Source: Verrucomicrobiales bacterium
GTDB lineage: Bacteria; Verrucomicrobiota; Verrucomicrobiia; Verrucomicrobiales; DEV007
Length of the DNA stretch: 37,263 nt
NCBI GenBank assembly: GCA_018058245.1
Contig: JAGPCC010000008.1
Location: 1-37,263, forward strand
Direction: 5' to 3'
The translations under genes and the position numbers were made by a program. Below are positions 24,094 through 32,101 of the stretch, piece after piece; position 1 is the first letter of the stretch; each line of letters begins with the position of its first letter. The notes beneath the pieces were generated by a model. The model saw only the letters and a list, made by a program, of their open reading frames with translations. It was not told the DNA's origin and made no database searches.

Positions 24094-24114
24094 GGCTATA
24101 CTCGTTTCCGATCC

Positions 24115-24720
24115 ATGAAATTGATCCTGCCGGACCGCACCTACGGCGGTTACATCTTCGATTGTGATGGAACGCTGGTCGATTCCATGCCGTTGCACTT
24201 CCGGGCTTGGAGCGCGAGCTTTGTCCATAACAGTGCCCCCTGGCAGTGGAGCGAAGACGAGTTCTACGCCAACGCTGGAGTGCCGGATCGGATCACGGTC
24301 TTGGAACTCAACGAACGCTACGGTGCCGATCTCTGTCCGGATCTTGTCCACGAGTACAAGGCCGAATGGTACGCTAGACATCTTCACGAGATTCAACCGA
24401 TCACGGCGGTGGCGGAGCTGGCGCGCCGATATTCGGCGGCAGGTAGTCGGATCTCGGTCGCATCCGGGAGTGATCTTGCCCTCGTGGTCCCCTCTTTGGG
24501 ACAAACCGGTCTCGGAGACCTTTTTGAAATCATCATTACCCCTGCTCAGGTGAGACATGGGAAACCGGCCCCGGATATGTTTCTACTCGCCGCAGAGCGG
24601 ATGGGGGTAGCTCCAGAGGATTGCCTCGTGTTCGAAGACGGTCAGGCCGGGATCGACGCTGCTGTCGCGGCAGGGATGGACTGGGTCTTTGTGCCGAGCA
24701 GGGAAATGCGGGAATCGTAG
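24115..24720 (+). CDS. HAD-superfamily phosphatase/phosphomutase
   Basis: A 201-residue cytoplasmic HAD hydrolase of the beta-phosphoglucomutase / YqaB-like subfamily. Motif I FDCDGTLVDS with nucleophile Asp, motif II VASGSD, motif III lysine in HGKPAPD, and motif IV VFEDGQAGIDAA are complete. The likely substrate is a sugar phosphate such as fructose-1-phosphate; the sequence does not decide. It is followed after three bases by the J-domain-like gene. Confidence 0.88.
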   Translation: MKLILPDRTYGGYIFDCDGTLVDSMPLHFRAWSASFVHNSAPWQWSEDEFYANAGVPDRITVLELNERYGADLCPDLVHEYKAEWYARHLHEIQPITAVAELARRYSAAGSRISVASGSDLALVVPSLGQTGLGDLFEIIITPAQVRHGKPAPDMFLLAAERMGVAPEDCLVFEDGQAGIDAAVAAGMDWVFVPSREMRES

Positions 24721-24723
24721 TCT

Positions 24724-25929
24724 ATGGGAAAACCCCGAAAAACAGGGAAAAAGAAGCCGGATCAGAAACGCATCCGGACAAAAACATCGGACAAGCTCAG
24801 CGCATTGGTGTCAGAGGTGACCGCACTGGAGGGGCAGGAGCAGGCTTGCACAATCGAGCTCAAACAATTTCACGAGTGCGACTACTTCCAGTTCCAGCAA
24901 TGGATGGAAGAAAACTATTCTGAAGAACAAAAGGAATTACAAAAGATCGTCCGTGAGACCGAAATTTACGAAGAGGCCCTCGAGGTAGCCGAAACTGCTT
25001 TTTCCCTCGGCAATTTTACTACCTTCGAGGAGGCACTGCTCCATGTGGAGGAGGAGATTCGAAAGGATTTTGAGGACGATAGTTGGTCGGACGAAGAATT
25101 TGATCGTGACGAAGAAGACAACGAGGCCAGTTCTGATGCAGGACGGCCCGAAGAAGAGTCCGATTTCCTTTTCCGATCCTTTCTGGAGGAAGTGAAGGGG
25201 CTTGATCCCGAGACATTGGATCAGGAGACGCGGGATCGCTATCGCACTCAGTTTGAGGCATCTTTTGAACATGCCACCCAAGGGGATTTTGAGGCGTTTG
25301 CAAAATCGATGCTGCGCCTCGCTGGTGAGGACCCTCAATCGGACCAGTCCGCCGCGAAGGTTGTCTTTCGCCGATTGGTGCGGCGATTGCATCCAGACCA
25401 CCACCCCGAGTTCGGCGAGCGTGAAAAAGCACTTTGGAACCAAGCAATGGCTTGTTACAAGGAGTTTGATACTGCGGGCCTTGAACTCGTAGAGCTGAGG
25501 CTTTGCATCCTCCTGGAAGAAAAAATCACGCCCTCACAGACTCCCATCTTGCGGCGTTACCGTGATCGTTTGAAGTTCCTCGTTGAGGAAATGCGGTTTG
25601 AAATCAGGGACGCTACGGACCATCCTGCCTGGAATTTTTCGATCAAACGGAAGGCGAAAGCGTCCCTCCGGAAGATGGCGAAAGAGTTCAACGAAGCTCT
25701 CACGGAGGCAAGGGAGCGATTGGCAGAACTCACGAGCCTGTTTACGGATGCAACAAGGGCCACAAAGCGCCGTCAAAAACGCTCTCCAGCAAAATCGGCA
25801 CCCTCTTCGAAAAAGGCAAAAGCTCCTGCCAAAAAGGCCACAAAACCGACCAAAAAATCGGCAAGAAGGGCCACGACAGCGGCGGCGAAGCAGAAACCGT
25901 CAATGACCCAGGAAGAATTTTCTTTCTAG
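24724..25929 (+). CDS. J-domain-like protein with histone H1-like tail
   Basis: A 401-residue protein that I do not recognise as a named family. Residues 1-25 are Lys/Arg-rich. An acidic region (about 115-145) separates helical segments. Around residues 213-245 is VFRRLVRRLHPDHHPEF followed by helical residues, with HPD in the position of the DnaJ co-chaperone motif. The last 60 residues are rich in Lys, Ala and Pro (PAKKATKPTKKSARR), like bacterial histone H1-type tails that bind DNA. It starts three bases after the HAD gene stop. A DNA- or RNA-associated Hsp70 co-chaperone is a hypothesis only. Confidence 0.65.
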   Translation: MGKPRKTGKKKPDQKRIRTKTSDKLSALVSEVTALEGQEQACTIELKQFHECDYFQFQQWMEENYSEEQKELQKIVRETEIYEEALEVAETAFSLGNFTTFEEALLHVEEEIRKDFEDDSWSDEEFDRDEEDNEASSDAGRPEEESDFLFRSFLEEVKGLDPETLDQETRDRYRTQFEASFEHATQGDFEAFAKSMLRLAGEDPQSDQSAAKVVFRRLVRRLHPDHHPEFGEREKALWNQAMACYKEFDTAGLELVELRLCILLEEKITPSQTPILRRYRDRLKFLVEEMRFEIRDATDHPAWNFSIKRKAKASLRKMAKEFNEALTEARERLAELTSLFTDATRATKRRQKRSPAKSAPSSKKAKAPAKKATKPTKKSARRATTAAAKQKPSMTQEEFSF

Positions 25930-26025
25930 AGTCGGACCTACCGCCGTCGGTACTGTTGTCGAAAGTCTCCCCTTCTCCTCACATTCGTCATTGCCATCCA
26001 TTCTCCCAGAGGGGAAACTGGCTCC

Positions 26026-26406
26026 GTGTTCCAGGTCATTTTCAACGAAATCAGTGCCGCCGAAATCTCCCAGTTGCCCATCCTTGAGCAACTGGAGGTG
26101 CTAAATGAATTCCAAGTCAAACCGGAGGACCTCAATGGAATCGAGGAACAGGGCACTGACGCCCGCTTCGGCCAAATCGAGCGGGACGGAAACAAACTCT
26201 ACCGCTACCGTGCCAGTGATGTTCGCATCTACTTTGAAGTGCTGAAGGACCACCAGTCGGTCGTAGTTCACCGGGTTCTTAGCAAAAACAGTTTTCAGGA
26301 TTTCCTCTTCCGGGCAAACCTCCCCGTGGGCGACGACGATGCGCTTTCGAAGTCAAAACAATTCTGGGCTCTCATCGAAGAAGGGGAACGCGCACGACGA
26401 GTGTAG
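26026..26406 (+). CDS. small RelE/ParE-fold-like protein
   Basis: A 126-residue protein with GTG start. The central part (GNKLYRYRASDVRIYFEV, then VVVHRVLSKNSFQDFLFR) has the beta-hairpin pattern of RelE-like toxins, which cleave mRNA at the ribosome. It is longer than typical toxins and has a C-terminal extension ending SKQFWALIEEGERARRV. No small antitoxin gene lies beside it, so it is either an orphan or a housekeeping relative. Confidence 0.6.
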   Translation: MFQVIFNEISAAEISQLPILEQLEVLNEFQVKPEDLNGIEEQGTDARFGQIERDGNKLYRYRASDVRIYFEVLKDHQSVVVHRVLSKNSFQDFLFRANLPVGDDDALSKSKQFWALIEEGERARRV

Positions 26407-26486
26407 AGGATCCCGGTTCGGCAGAGGGAAAACGAGCTCTTCGATTGACCCTCTTACGAATTCTTTACGAAATTCGCTACTGACCT

Positions 26487-27662
26487 ATGACTTCCACTCT
26501 TCTTCAGCGCATTGACACCGACGAGACGTGGCGTCGCGAAGCATTCCCCGCCTGCCGGAAGCGGATTTTCATGGCCCACGCCGCCGTGACGGCGATCCCG
26601 CAAGTGGCGGTCTCGGCGATGAACGCATTCAACGAAACCACTTCAACAGGAGAGTTGGACTATTCTGACGTTCTCCTGAACCAAATGGACCGTGTCCGTG
26701 TCGTCTCGGCGAAAATCATCGCGTGCGACAGCAACGAAGTTGCCTTGCTCGGACCGACTAGCCTCGGCCTGAGTCTCGTCGCCAATGGGATTGAATGGAA
26801 ATCTGGAGACGAAGTCATCACCTACCTCGACGACTATCCTGCCAATGTTTATCCGTGGAAACACCTTGAAAAACAGGGAGTCAAAGTCGTTTATCTCAAG
26901 CCCGCCTTGACCGGCGAGATTACTCCGGAACTGGTTCGTCGAGCGATCACTCCAAAGACCCGCCTTCTCGCCCTCGCCTCCTGCCATTTCCTGAGCGGCT
27001 ACCGACTCGACATCGAAGCCATTGGGACTCTCGCCAAAGAGCGAGATCTTCTTTTTTGCCTCGATGCGATTCAAACCGTGGGTGCATTCCCGACCCCGGC
27101 GGGACTCGTCGACTTTCTCTGTGCTGATTCTCACAAATGGATGCTCGGGCCGATGACGGCAGGAATTTTCTATGTGGCAAAAAAACGACAGGAACACCTT
27201 CACCCCTCCCTCCTCGGCGCGTGGAATGTAAAATCACCCAATTTTATCGCCCAGGACAAAGTCGATTTCGAACCCGGCGGCCGCCGCTACGAACCAGGCG
27301 TGCTCAATGCACAGGGGCTCGTCGGTATGGAAGCCTCGTTGGAACTACTCACCGGGATCGGCATCGAGTCGATCTCGAAACGGCTTTTGGAGTTGAAAAC
27401 CCAGCTGATTACTGGGATTCAGGAACTGGGATTCGAGGTGATCGGACCGCAAAACGGCAGCAGCGCGTCGAGCATCACCTCCGTCACTGACCTCGTGAAT
27501 CCACGCCGGATCCCAGAATTGTATGATACGCTCGCACAGAATCAGATCGTCGTGAGCTTCCGGCACGACCGAAAAGGGACTCCTTTTGTGCGTTTTAGCC
27601 CCCATTTTTACAATACTTCGACCGAAATCGAGCAAATTCTCGATATTCTCCGCAAGGCTTGA
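26487..27662 (+). CDS. class V aminotransferase-fold PLP enzyme
   Basis: A 391-residue PLP enzyme. The PLP-lysine is in ADSHKWMLGP, preceded by FCLDAIQTVGAFP with the cofactor-ring Asp. The C-terminal domain ends FVRFSPHFYNTSTEIEQIL, which is the kynureninase / isopenicillin-N-epimerase-like ending and lacks the cysteine loop of true cysteine desulfurases. It therefore is unlikely to serve as the missing SufS for the suf operon 10 kb away. Substrate unknown. accB follows on the same strand 126 bases downstream. Confidence 0.82.
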   Translation: MTSTLLQRIDTDETWRREAFPACRKRIFMAHAAVTAIPQVAVSAMNAFNETTSTGELDYSDVLLNQMDRVRVVSAKIIACDSNEVALLGPTSLGLSLVANGIEWKSGDEVITYLDDYPANVYPWKHLEKQGVKVVYLKPALTGEITPELVRRAITPKTRLLALASCHFLSGYRLDIEAIGTLAKERDLLFCLDAIQTVGAFPTPAGLVDFLCADSHKWMLGPMTAGIFYVAKKRQEHLHPSLLGAWNVKSPNFIAQDKVDFEPGGRRYEPGVLNAQGLVGMEASLELLTGIGIESISKRLLELKTQLITGIQELGFEVIGPQNGSSASSITSVTDLVNPRRIPELYDTLAQNQIVVSFRHDRKGTPFVRFSPHFYNTSTEIEQILDILRKA

Positions 27663-27788
27663 ACTTGACGAATGACCAACTAGGGTCTTGTATCCGACCT
27701 GTTTTTAACTGGAAACCCGGAGCGAAATACGTCAGGGTGAAAAAGGACAGGAACCGTCATTTAATTTCAACCGAGAGGGCCGACCGCT

Positions 27789-28265
27789 GTGGACTTCAGA
27801 GACATCAAAAAAATCGTAGAGCTCATGGATCAACATGGGCTGTCACAGTTCAAGCTCGAACAAGACGAGACGAAACTTGAGCTAAAAAAGGGAGGGGATA
27901 TCGACATGAAAGCGATCCAGCAATGGATGGCCTCCCCGCCAGCCCCTCAGTACAATCAATCTTTTTCCGGGATACCGGCACAGGCTTCCGCTCCTGTCGC
28001 CATCGAGGGCGGGCTCCCTCCCGGTGTCAAAGAAGTCACCTCTCCGATGGTGGGCACGTTTTATACGGCCGTCTCCCCAGATGCGGAGCCTTTTGCGAAG
28101 ATCGGCACCAAAATCAACGCCGACAGCACTGTCTGCATCATCGAAGCGATGAAAGTCATGAACGAAATCAAAGCCGAACTGAGCGGTGAGATTATCGAAC
28201 TCCTTGTCGAGAACGGCACCGCCGTACAGTATGGCGAACCGCTCTTCCGTGTGAAGATCTCCTGA
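27789..28265 (+). CDS. accB: acetyl-CoA carboxylase biotin carboxyl carrier protein
   Basis: A 158-residue biotin carrier, normal length, starting at GTG. The N-terminal helix MDFRDIKKIVELMDQHGLSQ and the Pro/Ala linker (about 50-78) precede the C-terminal biotinyl domain with Lys122 in EAMKVMNE. It carries carboxybiotin between AccC and the carboxyltransferase in fatty-acid synthesis. accC follows after 62 bases. The accA/D genes are not in the window. Confidence 0.95.
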   Translation: MDFRDIKKIVELMDQHGLSQFKLEQDETKLELKKGGDIDMKAIQQWMASPPAPQYNQSFSGIPAQASAPVAIEGGLPPGVKEVTSPMVGTFYTAVSPDAEPFAKIGTKINADSTVCIIEAMKVMNEIKAELSGEIIELLVENGTAVQYGEPLFRVKIS

Positions 28266-28327
28266 TTTGAGTACCCATTACCCGTGCTTTTGAGAACAAC
28301 GTGTCCAAAAGCATCAGCGAAAACGCC

Positions 28328-29713
28328 ATGTTCAAAAACATCCTCGTAGCGAACCGCGGCGAAATCGCGCTTCGTGTGATCCGTGCCGCCAAAGAATTAG
28401 GAATCCGCACCACCGCAGTCTACTCCGAAGCCGATGTGGACTCGATGCATGTGCATCTCGCAGACGATGCGATTTGCATCGGACCCGCCGCGAGCGCCGA
28501 CTCCTACCTCAACATGCAGGCGATTCTTTCGGCTGCAGAAATCGCAAATGTCGATGCGATTCACCCCGGTTACGGATTTCTTTCCGAAAACCCGCGTTTC
28601 GCGGAGCTGTGTGAGAGTTGCAACGTGAAATTCATTGGACCCTCCGCCGAGATCATCTCGATGATGGGGGACAAGAACCAAGCTCGCGCCACCGCTACAA
28701 AATACGGAATTCCCGTCACTCCCGGTTCCAAAGGCATCGTGCATACAGAAGAGGAGGCAATCCGTGTCGCCGATGAGATTGGGTACCCAGTCATGGTCAA
28801 AGCAACGGCCGGTGGCGGTGGGCGGGGAATGCGACCAGCCCTGAATAAAGCCAGTTTCGTGGGAGCGTTCCACGCCGCCCGCAACGAAGCAAAGGCGTGC
28901 TTCGGATGCCCGGACGTATATCTGGAAAAACTCGTTGAAAACCCCCACCACGTGGAATTCCAAATTGTCGCGGACAGTCATGGGAACGTGAAAGAACTCG
29001 GGGAGCGCGACTGCTCGATGCAGCGTCGCAATCAGAAGATCATCGAAGAAACACCCTCTCCACTTCTTTCCCCGGAGCTCCGCCAGCGTATGGCCGAGGC
29101 GTCCGAGACTCTCGTGCGGAACATCGGCTACGTAAACTGCGGAACCATCGAGTATCTCGTCGACGACCATGAGAACTTCTATTTCATGGAGATGAACACC
29201 CGGATTCAGGTGGAGCATCCCATCACCGAGGAAGTGCGCGGATGCGATCTCATCAAAGAACAAATTCGCGTCGCAGCGGGACATCCGCTCTCCGATCACG
29301 TCATGTTCAGCCAGCCCCGCGGTCACTCCATCGAGTGTCGCATCAATGCGGAGGACCCCTACAACAATTTCGCTCCCAGCCCAGGAAAGATCACCCTTTT
29401 CTACGCTCCCGGCGGTCGCGGAGTGCGAGTCGATACTCACGTTTACAGCGGTTACGAAGTTCCGCCGAACTACGACTCGATGATCGCCAAACTGATCGTC
29501 ACGGGGGCAACACGTGACATTGCCATTGCCCGAATGATCCGTTCCCTCAATGAGTTTGTGATCCGCGGCATCAAGACTACGATCCCGTTTCAAACTTCGA
29601 TTCTCGAACACTCCGCCTTCCGGACCGGAGCATACAATATTTCCTGGGTCGAAGGATTCCTTTCTTCGCAACCTGCTCCGCCAGAGCAGCCCTATTTTAT
29701 GAGAGAGAACTGA
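28328..29713 (+). CDS. accC: acetyl-CoA carboxylase biotin carboxylase subunit
   Basis: A 461-residue biotin carboxylase, normal length. It has the opening MFKNILVANRGEIALRVIRA, the glycine-rich ATP loop KATAGGGGRGMR, the catalytic stretch MEMNTRIQVEHPITEEV, and the usual C-terminal domain. The ATG at 28328 fits the family N-terminus; a GTG at 28301 in frame would add nine residues. It charges AccB with carbon dioxide using ATP and bicarbonate in an accB-accC operon. Confidence 0.96.
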   Translation: MFKNILVANRGEIALRVIRAAKELGIRTTAVYSEADVDSMHVHLADDAICIGPAASADSYLNMQAILSAAEIANVDAIHPGYGFLSENPRFAELCESCNVKFIGPSAEIISMMGDKNQARATATKYGIPVTPGSKGIVHTEEEAIRVADEIGYPVMVKATAGGGGRGMRPALNKASFVGAFHAARNEAKACFGCPDVYLEKLVENPHHVEFQIVADSHGNVKELGERDCSMQRRNQKIIEETPSPLLSPELRQRMAEASETLVRNIGYVNCGTIEYLVDDHENFYFMEMNTRIQVEHPITEEVRGCDLIKEQIRVAAGHPLSDHVMFSQPRGHSIECRINAEDPYNNFAPSPGKITLFYAPGGRGVRVDTHVYSGYEVPPNYDSMIAKLIVTGATRDIAIARMIRSLNEFVIRGIKTTIPFQTSILEHSAFRTGAYNISWVEGFLSSQPAPPEQPYFMREN

Positions 29714-29955
29714 GGGAAGCCCATTTCGTCAGGCGAGGCACCAGGCTCACAGAGGCCACCTGTTGCCTGTAGAGAAAGCGACGGGAAAAGAAAGTTCCCC
29801 GTGTTTGCCTCTTCTCCCGAAAGGAACTCGACCTTGCGAATCTCGGAAGCCTCCTCATAACGGTCGGTCGAGAGGCCATCGGCCGCATCTGCCACAGGGA
29901 TCGAGGCAATCAGGGAGACAACAAAAAAGGAGTGAAATCGGACACCACAGCACAT
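29692..29955 (-). CDS. small secreted protein, putative zinc-regulated
   Basis: An 87-residue protein of unknown function. A signal peptide (MCCGVRFHSFFVVSLIASIP, cleavage near ADA-AD) begins it. The mature part has no cysteine pair or repeat that names it, and the last seven codons overlap the 3' end of accC on the other strand. The case for a real gene is its signal peptide, its coding-like third positions in the first 60 codons and the promoter-operator block directly before the start, which matches that of znuA. It could be a shortened remnant of a larger zinc-regulated gene. Confidence 0.5.
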   Translation of the reverse strand: MCCGVRFHSFFVVSLIASIPVADAADGLSTDRYEEASEIRKVEFLSGEEANTGNFLFPSLSLQATGGLCEPGASPDEMGFPQFSLIK

Positions 29956-29956
29956 A

Positions 29957-29976
29957 CGCAAGTTTTTTGCATTATC
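29957..29976 (-). promoter_or_regulatory. promoter with znuA-type inverted repeat
   Basis: On the minus strand GATAAT (29976-29971) runs into TGCAA-aaaac-TTGCG (29971-29957). The block GATAATGCAA, a 5-base spacer and TTGC is the same, base for base and in spacing, as at 11422-11441 before znuA. The start codon of the small secreted protein follows two bases later, so the leader would be very short. A Zur-type repressor is the simplest reader. Confidence 0.55.
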
Positions 29977-30013
29977 CCCTTCTTTGCAGGGCAATCATAG
30001 GTGCGGAAATCTC

Positions 30014-30030
30014 ACCCGAAATAATCGGGT
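30014..30030. terminator. possible weak terminator hairpin
   Basis: ACCCGA-aataa-TCGGGT forms a 6-base stem. It lies 58 bases beyond the stop of the minus-strand propeller gene and ahead of the promoter at 29957-29976. There is no long T-run on either side, so termination efficiency is doubtful. Confidence 0.3.
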
Positions 30031-30087
30031 TTGGCGACACGATCCAGGGATGGCCATGACGCTGGCGAGGACGTGCGCTTACGCAAA

Positions 30088-31104
30088 TCACTGCTCGGAC
30101 CACTTTTCTAGGCCGATGCGCCGAGGCGCACCACCGTCCGTGATGAGCATCCAATCTTGCCCCACTTCTTCCCCGGATGCGTTTATTCGATAAAAGACTC
30201 GGGATCCATCGGGAGAAGCGGCGAGGGCACTGATCTCTCCCTCGATCACAATTTCGGTCGATGCGAGGTTGTTCATCATGAGACTTAGGCTTCGGGGCAA
30301 CTCCGGATGGCCCTCATCATCATTGCCGTAGGGTGAGGGCGGTAGTGGCAGTCGCAGGAGTCCGCCCATGTGGCGCCCCGACAGTCTAACGTAGAGAAAC
30401 TCACCAGCGGGAGCGATCTGTTTCACCCCCATGCTGCCCGAGTTCGCCATGTCTGTATTGAATATGCCCAATGGGGCAATGCGACAACCATTGAGGGTGC
30501 CGGCACGAAAGTCCTCGCCCTCCTCGGTGTAGATGCTGCCTTCCCAGAGATCATGATCGCCCGCGTAAAACAGTCGGCCATCTGTCGCGAAGATGGGAGC
30601 CTCGACCCAGGTGACTCGCCGACAGAAGACTTCCTGCAAGGTGCTCTTTCCGGACAGAGCCGCATAGAGAGTCAGGCTGCCGGGGCCAGCATCGTCACCA
30701 GTAGGCATCCCGCTGACGAGGATCATTCCCGTTTGGGCCTTTGCCTGTGCCGGTGCCATCACCAGATCCCGGACAGCAATATTTGTCAGTTTTACGAGTA
30801 GTCGAGTCGCCCCACCGTCCGGACCGCTCTCCCAAATGCCGGTCGAGTTTGCCAGGAGCAGGGTATTGTCGTCCCCCCGGGCGATGGCGTTGATGGGATC
30901 GTCGCTTTTGAGTCCCTCGAACTGGAGGAGAGTGCTCTCACCACTGTTGATCTCAAGGCGGCGAACCTCGCCGATAGAGTGGTAGCCGAGCAGGTAGACC
31001 GAATTTCCGTCGGCGGAGAAGCAAGCTTCGTGGCCGACGGCGAGAGTGGCGGGCAGCAGTGTTAACAGGAAAGTGCCGAAAAAACGGGCGAAGAGGAGTT
31101 TCAT
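30088..31104 (-). CDS. secreted beta-propeller-like protein
   Basis: A 338-residue exported protein of unknown function. The ATG at 31104 starts a signal peptide (MKLLFARFFGTFLLTLLPAT) followed by GHEACFSADGNSVYLLGYHS. Repeats of the form sxDGxxvyy (ATDGRLFYAGDHDLW, AASPDGSRVFYRI) suggest a WD40/TolB-like propeller. The operon partner, if any, is not clear; the small secreted protein downstream has its own promoter. Confidence 0.7.
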   Translation of the reverse strand: MKLLFARFFGTFLLTLLPATLAVGHEACFSADGNSVYLLGYHSIGEVRRLEINSGESTLLQFEGLKSDDPINAIARGDDNTLLLANSTGIWESGPDGGATRLLVKLTNIAVRDLVMAPAQAKAQTGMILVSGMPTGDDAGPGSLTLYAALSGKSTLQEVFCRRVTWVEAPIFATDGRLFYAGDHDLWEGSIYTEEGEDFRAGTLNGCRIAPLGIFNTDMANSGSMGVKQIAPAGEFLYVRLSGRHMGGLLRLPLPPSPYGNDDEGHPELPRSLSLMMNNLASTEIVIEGEISALAASPDGSRVFYRINASGEEVGQDWMLITDGGAPRRIGLEKWSEQ

Positions 31105-31230
31105 GGAAGAGTTATCGTTTGTCAGATTACTCCATTGACGAGGATGGCGCACCAATAGGCGAGTAGAATTTTGGAGACCGGGCCTCTCAGTGAGGCCTCT
31201 TTTGTCAGCTCCAGGAGAGGTCTCCTGTGC

Positions 31231-31881
31231 TCACGGCATCTCCGACATTTTCTTTTGCTCAACGACAAACTCTGCCGGCAGCGCTTTCACATTCCACTGA
31301 CAATTCTCCAGATAAATCGTCCGCGTGATCTTGGTGGCAAAGACCACGGGGCCTAGGTCGTCGATAAAACGGCACTCTTCGAAAGAACAACCATCAAGAA
31401 GGCTCAGCACGCTCACCGGGATGACACACTTGCGGAAGTGCGTCTTTCTTACCATGGCCCAGTCCTGTCCGGCAAACTCGGAGGGTTCGTCCTCTTTGTC
31501 GTATTCGATCGAAGGGAACTCTACCCGTTCCACCTCGCAATTCACCATCTGGAGACCGAACAGTTTCGAATTCCACTTTTCGGTAAGGGACCCTTCGATC
31601 CGGTAGTTTCCCTGAGGAAGAGCCACTTTGGGCGGCCATTGTTCGAGCTTGAAGATGCCGCCGTCCACGGGAGCGATATTCATCTCGGGTATCGCCTCGA
31701 GTCCTGCGATAGGCTCGGAAGTTGCCGCAGCGGGCTTCGGCCCGGCCGCCGAATCACCCTCGCCCGCCATACTGATTCGTATCCGCTCCGCCTCGTTCTT
31801 GACCACGACCGCAGTCTCGATCTCCCCGGCTCGGGTGAGTTCGGACTGTAGCGTTTCCAATTGCGCGAGATAGGCTTGCAT
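31231..31881 (-). CDS. hypothetical protein, possibly 5'-truncated
   Basis: A 216-residue protein of unknown function. The opening MQAYLAQLETLQSELTRAGE is a helical segment like the N-terminal helical motif found after the signal peptide in many secreted verrucomicrobial and planctomycete proteins, but no signal peptide is present. The frame is open for 12 more codons upstream (ending SGEKAAAVRL before the ATG) and reads as part of the same protein, then meets TAA; so the true beginning may have been lost. The C-terminal half (residues 75-216) is beta-rich. No catalytic motif is seen. Confidence 0.5.
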   Translation of the reverse strand: MQAYLAQLETLQSELTRAGEIETAVVVKNEAERIRISMAGEGDSAAGPKPAAATSEPIAGLEAIPEMNIAPVDGGIFKLEQWPPKVALPQGNYRIEGSLTEKWNSKLFGLQMVNCEVERVEFPSIEYDKEDEPSEFAGQDWAMVRKTHFRKCVIPVSVLSLLDGCSFEECRFIDDLGPVVFATKITRTIYLENCQWNVKALPAEFVVEQKKMSEMP

Positions 31882-32101
31882 CAACCTAACCGCCGCCGCC
31901 TTTTCGCCCGAGTCGATGGGAACGCGGGATTAGAGATTTTCTTTTCCTCCCCTCGACTCCCTTCCCGTCGTAGGCTCGGGGGAAACGGGAGGAAGTCAGG
32001 GTCTTCGTGATGGAAGAATCGTCCGGATTGGTCGAGTGAGTCAATATCTTACTCCAAAGAATCGTCCTTCGTTCATGAAAGGTTCAAAATTTCCGCTCCT
32101 T

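Noticed and set aside
28397..29671. 424-codon open frame on the minus strand
   Set aside because: It is antisense to accC and has no recognisable domain.
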